Made by a program: the position numbers and the translations under genes. From contig NC_064004.1 in assembly GCF_932276165.1 (NCBI RefSeq), positions 1,746,001 through 1,810,000 of the forward strand: 64,000 nt of DNA, written 5' to 3'. The stretch comes from Plutella xylostella. Lineage: Eukaryota; Arthropoda; Insecta; Lepidoptera; Plutellidae. Shown here one piece after another: positions 22,601-34,600 of this stretch. The stretch's first letter is position 1, and every line of letters starts with the position of its first letter. Under the pieces are notes generated by a model. That model did no database searches, had not been told where the DNA came from, and saw nothing but the letters and a program-made list of their open reading frames with translations.

Positions 22601-25600
22601 TATCTACACAAATACATAGATACATATTAACACCCAAGATCCGAGTACAAATATCTGCCTTTAAAAAAATATCTACCCCAGCCGGGGATCGAACCCGGAT
22701 CTTTAGCATAGCAGTCAGGGCCACTAACCACTTCACCTTTCGGTCGTCTAAGATAACAAGACTTTAGAGATCTACGAGTGAGTTACTTTGTCACAGCCTA
22801 AGACGGAAACAAAGGAAGTAGCAGATGTTATTGGAGACCCTGCACCTCTGGGGTTCCTTAGGACTACAAATACATATAGATGGACTGTAAAGATATATAA
22901 AATAAGAGGTCACACTCACCGCCGATCCCTCCAAAGCCGCGCACGAACTGGCTGCCCTCCTGGCTCTTGTCGGTGATGATCTCGAGCGTGGCTCCGAACG
23001 ACTTGTAGTTGTTCGCGAGCCACTCGAGTAGCGGCTGGCATTCCACCAGCTCCAGTTCTACGCCCGTCTGAGGAGAAAGATAGATAGTCTGTTTTTAATC
23101 TCAGATACTAAATTGGCAGATTCTCAACGGTTCATCCACAGTCGATTGTCCCGCCAATAGAACGATACGTTACTTAATCGTGAGGTAGGTTAGTATAAAT
23201 AAATATGTGGGGACACCTCACACACGGCCATCCGACCCCAAGCTAGGCAGAGCCTGTGTTATGGGTAATCGACAGCTGATATATCTGCACAGATACATCA
23301 GTACAAATATCTGCCCCAGCCGAGAATTGAACCCACTACACCAGTCGGCCGTCAAGATAGATGAGTCAAATTATTGATTTGTCAGATAAAGATAACAAGT
23401 GTGTAATATCGAAGAGCGTTTATGCGGGATATCCTATAAAACCGAGTTATGTGCACTCAAAAACTTCCAAATTACGAATAGATAGAATGAATCCGGACGC
23501 CATTTTCATACTGGTTTTTCGTAAGCAATACATGATGTGTCTTAAATAAGAAAACTTCCCGTTTAAATCTGAACCCAGCACTAAAGTTTAACAACTAACT
23601 TTGTTCCCGTAAGGGCGCCTTCAAATTAGTCGCTCATTGTCGCGCGGAAGCAGCGCGGCTGCAGCGCTGCGGCCGCGCTGCTGTCAAAATCCATATAGAT
23701 TTTGTAATTTAAAAGATGCGCGGTCGCAGCGCCGCAGCAGCGCTGCAGTCGCGCGTTAATAATTTATATGGAATTTAGACAGCGCGACAATTAGCGGCTA
23801 ATTTGAAGGCGCCCTAATATGTAACTGTCAGATGTTTTCAAGCTGCCTGAAGGCCTCAGACTAGGCTTAACGACTGCTGCTGAAGCAGCAACCGGCGGGA
23901 CCCACGGCTTAGCGTGCCGTCCGAAGCACGGAAGCGTCCAGAAAAGAACCACTTGAAATCAGTCACCCATCCAAAGGCTGACCGTGCCATGTGTTGCTTA
24001 GCCTCAGTGATCACTGAAGCCAGCTCGACTACGGACGGTTCCGCTAAAATAACAAACCGCTAAGTAATATTCTATTCTAAACAAATAACATTACGATAAA
24101 ACTCACGTCTTTGTCTGTGAAGTGTGACTTGTCCTTCTCTTGCTCGGGCGTGAGGTGCAGGATCGTCTCTATGCTGGTCGCGTGAGATTTCAGCACGTAT
24201 CTGGAATTACACAATATACACATAAATTAATAAACTATAAAGGTTTTGATTAAAAAGATCATGTAAAGTTGCATCCAAACATAGCCTTAGTAAATCTTTA
24301 CACGTTCATTTAAAATATATTGTGGCGATTTCAGCAGATTTTTCGTCTGCCCTACCCGAGTGCCGCCGGTTAAAATTGAGTCTCACGATCGCGATTACAG
24401 ATCGGTCCAAACAAGTATGTAGATAATCCTTAATTACAGATCGGTCCAAACAAGTATGTAGATAATCCTTAATTACAGATCGGTCCAAACAAGTAGATAG
24501 TCCTTAAGTTAGCAGCTATACCACTTTTATAGCTGCTTAGTGCTAACTTTAGGACTACCTACTTCTACTCTCTACTTTTTTACCGAACTGTACAGTCAGC
24601 TCAGCGCTGGTAGTACTAAAACCGGCGCTGACTCAGCTGCATAAGTAGCTATACACTTTTGTACCTTGTCAAACTCGCAAACCGCCTATTCATTCATTCA
24701 AACATTGAATTTTTATTTTGTTGGTAATTTAACAAGGTACCTACAAATTTTTTATAGCTACTTATGCAGCTGACTGTACCGTGCTTGTACCACAATGTCA
24801 CTCACCTCTGTATGTCGAGGTTCTTGATACAGCACACATTTATTTGTGCTGTATCAAGAACCTCGACATACAGAGGTGGTATTTACTCACTAAGTTTTGA
24901 CGGATATTTTATGAGGCTAGTAAAGTAAGTATGTCAATGTCACTCACCTCTGTATGTCGAGGTTCTCCCAGCAGATGAGCGTCTCCACGGAGCCCAGCTC
25001 CAGCGCGCGCAGCGTGTCGTCCACGCCGAAGCAGTACTTGCCCGTGTCCTGGAAGGAAACCACAGATTATACACAGTGGAAATAATAAGCTATAGTCACT
25101 GTAATCTGTCTGTTTTATGCATGGTGAAAGCTTTTACTGTTTCAATCCTCTTTTAACAAAATTAGAGACATTTATTTGAAATTACTAAACGTAAGAAGGG
25201 TTAGCACGGGGCGCAGTTAAGACACGCAGTTCTGACAATGGGAGGGTATGCCTGCAAATCCAATGATAAAGAACCAAAAGAACTGCTATTATTTAACCAA
25301 TGGCATGTTGGTAAACTAAATAAACAAATAAAAAAGCGCGACGGAGAACTTTTGCCACGTCTTAATTGCGCCCGTGCTAGCTTTTCAGATTAGACGCTAT
25401 ACTGTAATATTCTATTTCACCTAACATATCACAGAGACAGCATACCTGAGAAATCTCATCGAAGTATCTCCCGATGAGCTTCTTCTCCTGTATGAACTTG
25501 ACATTCTGCAGCGACTCGGCAGCCAGCTCGATGGCCTGGTTGAAGCCGTTCTCTCCCCCGTACGATACGTCCACGAGCTTGATGATCTTCGCTTGGAGAC

Positions 25601-28600
25601 GCTGGAAAAGACAATAGGATAATGGTTAGAAATTGAAAAAGAGTGGTGGTAGCTCAGAGGGTAAGCGCCCGCTTCTCACGCCAGATGCATTAGTGCAATT
25701 TACAAATCGCTCTTAAAGGAAGAAAAAGGACACGGTGAAGGAAAATCTCGTGAGGTAAACCGCACATCTAGATTCTAGATGTGTACCCTAAGTGCATTGA
25801 ACTCATTCAAAACGGCGATACGGCCCGCGATCTATCACGATAGTACAAATATACAGGGAAAAGCGGGTGACTACCCCTTCGGGGATTACAGTCGTGAGTA
25901 TATGTATGTATGAATGGTTAGAAATGTGTATTGTACAGCACACAATATGTATACTGGACTGATGGCCTTAGTTAGAATAGTATAGTCAGAAGGACAATGT
26001 TAGTGGCCTATGACTAGCAATGGATGATTACAAGCTAATGATGTGATTATGATGATGATGATGTCTTGTAGTGGTCCATGTATGTGAATTTAACTGTAGT
26101 AGTAGATACTAGATATCTCTACACCATCATAATGACCATTTTATCAGGCAATTTATAAATTTAATTTTATATAAGTTAATCAGCCATAATGTAAAGTAAC
26201 CTTGTTGCATGGTATCTAGGAAAGCCTTCAACATGAGTTGGGGCTAGCTGGTTCCATGCTGCTATCTCGCTCTGTTGCAAAAGTCACACACACATTGGTG
26301 TGTGTACTGATCGACAGAGCATCTACACATTCGCTTACATCATTCTAAAAGTTTCCGAATGCCATATCGTGGATGTGATTTGAATAATAATGGGTTTCCT
26401 ATTCGGGAAACTATTAAAAGATAGTTTTAATTAAGCCATTTTTATGTATCTACGGTTAGTAGCTATCTCATAGTTTAAAAAATCACAGCTTCTATGAATA
26501 ACAAAATAACAATGGCGACCGTAACACAAAAGGCACCAGGAAGAAGTATTGCCAGACCAGCAAATCGCCTAGATACTATGATTCCTTTACTATTTTCGTA
26601 ATATCTCCGGTCTTTATCCACGGTTATACGTTCAGCTAGTTGTACCTTGTGGAACCACCTACTTTAACATGTCGGTTTGTTGTGTTCATTTATGTTTCAA
26701 TGTTTACAAAGTGTACAGCTACTCATAAAGCACCAGACAATCAGCTTGAAAAACTCACCGGATCAAACATGTCAGACTGCGACAGTTCAGTCTTGAAGTC
26801 GGCCGAACCGGCCAAGATCAGCCCGGCCACGTTCGGCCTGTCCGCACTGATGAACAGTTGGGTCGCCACCTCCGCCACCTTTGTAACAAAAATATGACTA
26901 GCTTTAAAATTTTATATTTAATTTTATTTCTTATGGTATGCTGTAGCGGCTAGATCCACTGCTCCATGGATCCCTGATGTCTGACTGAAGGTACAGTGCC
27001 TGTAGTTTATGACCGAGTTGTCGAGAGCTACAGGTCACAATAATTCTCCTTTTCTCTACAAATTCGTGGGAGGAAACTTTCAAACATGCCCAAAGTGGTT
27101 TTAACCAGGTAACACTATGGCTGCGACGACATCTGCTTACTCTTAATAAAAGTAAAACGACATATATCTCTTTTTCAATACGTAATTCTAGTCAACCATC
27201 CTCACAGTTTAAAATTACTTACCACACTTGCGGGCATCTTGATTCATGTTCTTGCGATGACATCTCCAGGTCTAATAAAATAAAATATCTAGGCATCATG
27301 ATTGATCAGAACTTGAATTTCAAAGACCATATTCAACTGACGTCCGCAAGAGTGAGAAAGCTCATTTTTTATCTTCAAAAAACTAAGACATATCCTAGAT
27401 CCCTACTTACTAAAGCAAATATACATAGCTCTCTGTCAATCAGTACTTATCTATTGTATTACCTCGTGGGGCGGAGCTCCAAAGACTACCCTTGTTATTC
27501 TAGAACGGGCCCAAAGAGCTGTTCTTAAAGTAGCTACTTTCCGCCGCATACTTTATCCCACTGAAAGGTTATACCAAGATTGCGAAGTTCTAACAGTTCG
27601 TCAGCTGTTTATATATCACACTGTACTGAAGCAGCATAAACTTGTACTGGACTGTCTTGACACTAACAAACATTTAAGAAGGAATTACAAAGTTTGTAAG
27701 ACAATCACGTATAAACATGCCTTCGTACGTAACTTTTTCTGCTTTGTTGGACCATACTTATACAATAAATTGAATAAATTAAATAAACTTCACCTGTTGA
27801 ACCAATATGAGTGTAAAAATGTTATGTTAAAATACCTACAAAAACTTAATTATGAGGATACTGAACATTTGTTAATGATTGCTACCTAACTTTTATTATG
27901 AGAACATAGTATACATAAATGTAAACTTTAAAACTGTCTATTACTAAATACAAATATTTTGTCCCTTGGGTACAAATTCCCAAGCCATTAAACTTCTAGC
28001 CACCATTAATTTTAGATTGATCTAGCTAGCTTTATTTGATGTAAAGTTTGTATGATTCTTTCATTTAATTTATTTATTTTTAAGTTAAGTATAATTAATT
28101 TTATTTTTAAGTTAATTAATTTTATTTTAAATTAATTTTAATCATATTGAGTACCTACTTGAATTTGCACAGCTTTATTATTATATTCTATTGGAGGAGC
28201 GCTGATGCCTGATGTACAGGTCTCTGGCCTAGTTCAGGCACAGATGTAATTTGTAATTAGATAAGCTTTTTTGGAATAAAAATTATTTATTTATTTATTA
28301 TTTATTATATCAAGTAGTTTTAGAAAACGGTATGCATGCACCAAATAGTGATGCGATAATATTTGTACGCCCCCAAAGGCCAGGATGTAGCTGTACTTAT
28401 ATAATTTCTGTAATAACTAGACGTTCTTGTCCTCATAGCACCGGGAATCCTAGTTTGAGGACCAACGTTTTAACAATTATGTGTCTTTGTTGGTTTTCTC
28501 ATAAACTTTTTTTTATTTGTATTCAAATTCAAGAAAAGACATTAGATCATATAACACCAAATTAGTTCAGATTGCAATAGAAAAACACCATTCTCTTCGT

Positions 28601-31600
28601 AATGCCAAAATGGGAGCGAACAGGTCCAAAACCTGGATAAATTGCCTCAAAGATGAAAATGGTGTTAAACACAGCCATAGAGATAATATAACCACCATAT
28701 GTACCACATTTTACAAAAACCTATATTCGGATGCCAATAAAAACGAACTTCCTGACATAGAATATACGTGTCCCGACACCATCCCACCTATAACAGGACA
28801 GGAAGTTTATACAGCCCTTAAAAGTATGAAATACGATAAAAGCCCAGGAGAAGATGGGATCACAACCGAAGCACTGAAAGTAGGAAAAAACACTCTCATC
28901 CCTCATATAACTAACTTGTGCAACACCATACTTCACAAAGGCCAACTTCCTGTCAAACTGTGTCATGCAAATATTATTCTTCTTCACAAAAAAGGCGATA
29001 AGTCTGATATAGGAAATTATCGTCCCATTAGTTTAATTTCACATATTTATAAAATATTTATTAAAGTAATTGAAAACCGTATTTCTGCAAAACTGGACTC
29101 CCATCAACCACCGGAACAAGCCGGATTCCGACCTGGATTCTCTACGACCGACCATCTTCACACCCTAAATCAGATTATAGAAAAACACAATGAGTTTAAC
29201 AAACCTCTTTACCTTGGTTTTGTAGACTACAGCAAGGCCTTTGATAGCATCACACACAAATCCATATTCACAGCATTGCAGAATCAAGACATAGACCCTA
29301 CTTACATACAGATACTGAAAAAGATATATAATAATAGCACAGCAGATATCAAACTACAGAATCCAGGTCCAATATTCAATATAGAGAAGGGTGTGAAGCA
29401 GGGCGACCCTCTGTCTCCGAAGCTGTTTACTGCCACACTGGAAGAAATCTTCAGAAAGCTAGCGGCCTCGTGGGAGCGCAAGGGAATAGACGTTGGTGGC
29501 AGAATGCTAACAAATCTACGCTTCGCCGACGATATAGTCTTGTTTGCTCCGTCCGCATCAGTTTTGACACAAATGCTACAAGACCTTAGCACGGCCAGCC
29601 TTGAGGTGGGGCTGAAGATGAATAGGTCTAAGACTCAAGTCATGACCAAATAAATTCCGGATAAATTTCACCCTCCATTCTACATGTTATTTAAAATAAA
29701 AAATCTGAGTTCAATTCCTCGTCAACCAAGCTATAAGTATTGCTTTAATAAAGCGGATTATACTGTCGTTAACAAAGATATTTCTGGTATTGATTGGGCA
29801 AATCTATTACAACAACAACCCGCTGAAACAGCAGTGAATATTTTTTATGAACATATTTACAATATAATAAAAAAACATGTACCATTGAAACCAGCTAAAA
29901 ATTGCACGTACCCCATTTGGTTTACTCGATCACTTATTCACATCCACAAAAACAAAACAAAAAGCTGGATCAAGTGGAAAAAATTTCAAAACCAGTCGGA
30001 CTATGAGATATTTTCCTTGTATCGTAAAAGATTTAAGCATGAGTCTGAGGTATGCTATAAGAAGTACATGAATTGTGTTGAGGACAGCATTCGGGATAAC
30101 GTAAAGCACTTTTGGACCTACATCTCTAACCTTAAAGGAAAATCTGATATTCCTAGCACAGTACAATATAAAGACACCCTATCTAATGAGCCTGAAAAGA
30201 TATGCGAACTATTCTCCGAGTTCTTCCTCTCTGTTTTCGAGCCTTCTAGCTTGTCAGACGATTATACTATAAATAGTATAGTTGATATTGACAGGTATGA
30301 TGTCAAGGACACATTAAATCAAATACACATTCCCTGTCATGATATAGTCACTCAACTAAAGCAGCTGGATTTAACTAAAGGCTCTGGTTCTGATGGAATA
30401 CACCCAATATTTTTGAAACAGACCGCAGACACTATTTCCATACCCTTACATATTTTATATAATAAATGTCTGATTGAGGGTATTTTTCCAAGTATCTGGA
30501 AGGTGGCAAATATAACACCAGTTCACAAAGATGGACCAAAAGATCAAGTAGACAAGTATAGGCCTATTTCAATATTGTCTGCTCTGTCGAAGCTTTTTGA
30601 AAGGCTTGTACATAACATAATATACCCAGTTTTGCATAATAATATATTGCCTGAACAACATGGCTTTGTTCAAAAACGCTCCACTGTGACAAATCTCCTA
30701 GTTTATACCTCCTATCTATTCGAAGGTATAGATAAAAATAAACAGATCGACAGCATCTACACAGACTTTCGTAAAGCCTTCGACAGAGTGGACCATAAAA
30801 TTTTACTAGATAAAATAGCCTTTAATGGCATACGAGGTAATCTCTGGAGATGGTTTAAGTCATACATTACCAATCGTTCTCAAAGAGTAGTAATTAACGG
30901 GTATGAATCAAAGCCAGTAAGGATCAGCTCAGGAGTACCGCAAGGCTCTATTTTGGGACCTCTGCTTTTTGTTTTGTTCATAAACGATGTACATAAATGC
31001 TTTAAGTTCTGTAAATACTTGTTATATGCAGATGACTTAAAAATCTACCATATTGTCGAACATGATACTGATCTAGTTGCATTCCAGCAGGACTTGAACA
31101 GATTCTCTGATTACTGCCACGACAACAAACTAGAACTAAGTATAAATAAGTGTAAAGTAATCAGTTTCACCAAAAAAATTAATAAAATCAAATTCTCATA
31201 CCTCTTCGGTGACACTCCCATCGCAAGGGTTGATTCAATCAGAGACCTTGGAGTCATACTAGACAGTAAACTTCACCTAGACATTCACATAGAAACAATA
31301 ATAAATAAAGCCTTCAAGATGTTCGGTTTCGTCATGAGATCCAGTAAACATTTCAAAAAACCACACACATTTCTCCACTTGTACAAGTCTCTCATAAGAT
31401 CACAGCTCGAATATGCAGTCGCTGTATGGAATCCTTTTTACGATAAATACAACACATACATCGAAATGGTGCAGAAAAAGTTCCTTCGATCAATACACTA
31501 TCGATGTTTTCGCTCTAAAATTTCATACTTAATGCTACTTAGTAATTACTCAATCTTATCCCTTGAGCATCGACGCACACTACTAGACGCCATGTTTCTG

Positions 31601-34600
31601 TATGACCTTTGTCACTCTAAATATGACTGTATTGCTCTGAACAATAAGCTCTGCTACCGCGTGCCCGGCCGTGCGACGCCCGCGCGGGCTGCACATCCCT
31701 ATCAGCTTTTCGCTACGACCACAGCCCGTACTAACGCTGGCAAACGTGAGCCATTTAATCGCCTATGTAATTCGTACAATAAATTGTTTGGTGGTATCGA
31801 CATCCTATCAAGTAAACCAAGTAGTTACAGGAGACATATCATTCATATTCTTGAAAATTTACCGTAATATAACTATTATTATACCGTTTATATACATACA
31901 ATATACAATATTGTTTACAATACCTAGTACTTAATAATATCTAACTATCATATATTATAATTGCTTTGTATACAGGTATATATTTTTATATTTTTATATA
32001 GATTTTTACAAATATGTACTTAATAATATGTTTTATCATTGTTAGATAATTGTTTTTGTCTATTGTTTTACGTGTCCCATTTATAATTTTAAGTTAGTTT
32101 AATATTTTTATTTTTTTTAAATAAGCTAAATAATATCTGTTTAAATCATAAAATACTATTTTTGTAATCCGTGGTTAACTGTGTTGGTAGTACATTGATT
32201 TAATACCATAATGTTTTAATGCCATGATTTGTAACATACACTGTACTACTGTTTGTTGATCTTAAAATAAACAAATAAATAAAAATAAATAAATAGCGTC
32301 AAAAGTAGGGTCGAGGTAGACGGGCAGGAAATAGGATATGTCGATGAGTATATCTACTTGGGCCAGATAGCATCCTTCGAAAACAGGCAGGACAAGGAAG
32401 TCGAAAGACGCATTACCAACGCCTGGAAGAGCTTCTGGTCCATGAAAGATCTAATGAAGGGTACTCTCCCTCTAACTCTCAAACGCCAACTCATCGACAT
32501 GTGTATTCTGCCTGTCCTAACCTACGGCGCACAGACTTGGTCTCTGACCGAACATCAGAAGTCCAAACTCAAGGTTTGCCAAAGAGCGATGGAGCGTACT
32601 ATTCTTGGTGTACGAAGGATTGACCGAATCCGGAATACCACGCTACGCTCCTCGACTCGTATCACTGATGTGGGCGCACAGACTGCGAAGCTGAAGTGGG
32701 CCTGGGCAGGCCACGTCTGTCGCATGCACCCGACCGGTGGGCCAGAATTGTCACCGAGTGGGTGCCCAGTGATGGACGTCGGCGTCGCGGAAGACCCAGA
32801 CGGAGATGGCGGGACGACCTCGACAGGTTTTTGCCTCAATGGCCGAAAGAAGCACGGGATCGGGAACGGTGGTCATTTTATAAGGAGGCCTTTGCCCAGC
32901 AGTGGGACACGATACAGGATACATAAAAAAAAAAAAAAAAAAAAAAAATTCAAACATTCATGCAAATAAAAATATTCTATTCTATACCTTTCGCACGTAG
33001 TTGTGTCGCTTCTCCATACGGAGACGCGCGAAACGCAGCGCCGACTGACCTCCGCGGCCGTGCTTCTTCGGCAAGTCTACCGTGAACTTGTGGAGGACCT
33101 GTGAGGGTGGAAGAGGTGGTTATTGGTGGGGAAAATAACAATAAGTTAGCTTTGTTGTTAGATTGAGTGGCAAATAAATATGTTCTTGCAAGAATATACG
33201 CTTTGTAGTTGCAAAAAGTTAATGCTGAGTAGAGTGGAAGGGATAAAACATAGGTCAGAAGAGGTGGAGCCACTACGCTTGTAAATTTTAGGAAGCATAA
33301 TGTTGATAATACTGAATAGCTATGCAAATTGTCCTCTAAGAAAGTTTTTACTGAAGAAATGTCTGGAAGAAATGCATGTATACGCATTTAAGGGTATGAA
33401 TAAGTGGAAATCGCGTGGGAATCTTTGTGAGTGTGAAATGGGAGTAGGCGTGTAGCTCATAGTTCAAGTTGAAATGTGTGGGAGGTATGACATTTAAAGA
33501 AACTTCTGTGCATAGCATTTGAAAGTGCATATAGACTAGAAACTGAGTTATTTTTATCACCTTCAACCACATCATTTTAATTTTTACTGTTTTCAGAACT
33601 AGACTAAGATTGGTACATAAAAATGAGAGTAGACTTTGCAATATCGAAATAATACAGTATAAAAACCACAAACCTCACGAGTATTTCCCTGCAGGGTACC
33701 GAACAGGGCTCCGTTACCGTCCATGACTATGAACCCGAACTTGTTGTCATCAGCGAGCAGAGCCGTGAGAGCCTCCGTGTGGAACTTATTGTCGCAGAGA
33801 TAGAGAGAGGTGTTGATCGGCTTGAACGGCTCAAAGTCTATGTTCACTTTCTTTTCTTTACCCTCCTCGGTGACGATGGTACCGCAGTAGATGACGAGCC
33901 CGTTTGGAGGCACTGTTGAAAGATATGGTTGGATAAATTAGTTTGCCGTAGGATATAATGATAATTACTGCAATTTATCATTGCATTTTGACTGAATTTT
34001 ACATAATATAATGTTACTTATGAATTAAGTGCATTCCATTTTACTACTAATAATAAAAGAAAGGGGTTGTAATGTAATGGGTTGTATTGATGGATGGATG
34101 GATGGTTAACCCTAGTCCAGCTCTAGTGTTTGCCACAAACAAGCTATGAAGAATAAAAGAAATAAGCTTCAAATATTACCTTTAGTGTAAAGTTTGAGTC
34201 GATGCTGTACAGATGTGATAGCTCCAAGCACAGATAGACGGTTGACTCGTGACTTGATGTTGGAGGCGGTACCAAATTCATCAGCCAACATCTTGGACAC
34301 CCGCGAGATCTGATCCTTCGGTGGGATGATGAGGGAAATCATGGATGTTCCATTACTGAAATTGGGAAAGGTTTAATTAGAATTATCATAGAAAAGTGGA
34401 TAAATACAGCTTATGTTGGTTTGCTGCAGTATATTGTATTGATTTCTTCCATAATGTCACCAACAGGGAAATTTACCATATTTCTGTTTACAATTTCTGT
34501 TTGTTTTATAAACAATTCTTTGTTTACATGCATACATGGAGTTACAAAACATTAGCGGTCTCTATGAGGAAGTGATGCCTTGATGAATTGTTTCATGTTA

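Noticed and set aside
26200..26322. Reading the 123-nt family as an ordinary SINE
   Set aside because: It has no pol III A/B boxes and no A-rich tail, all four copies are sense to their host gene, and the differences between copies are compensatory in predicted stems.
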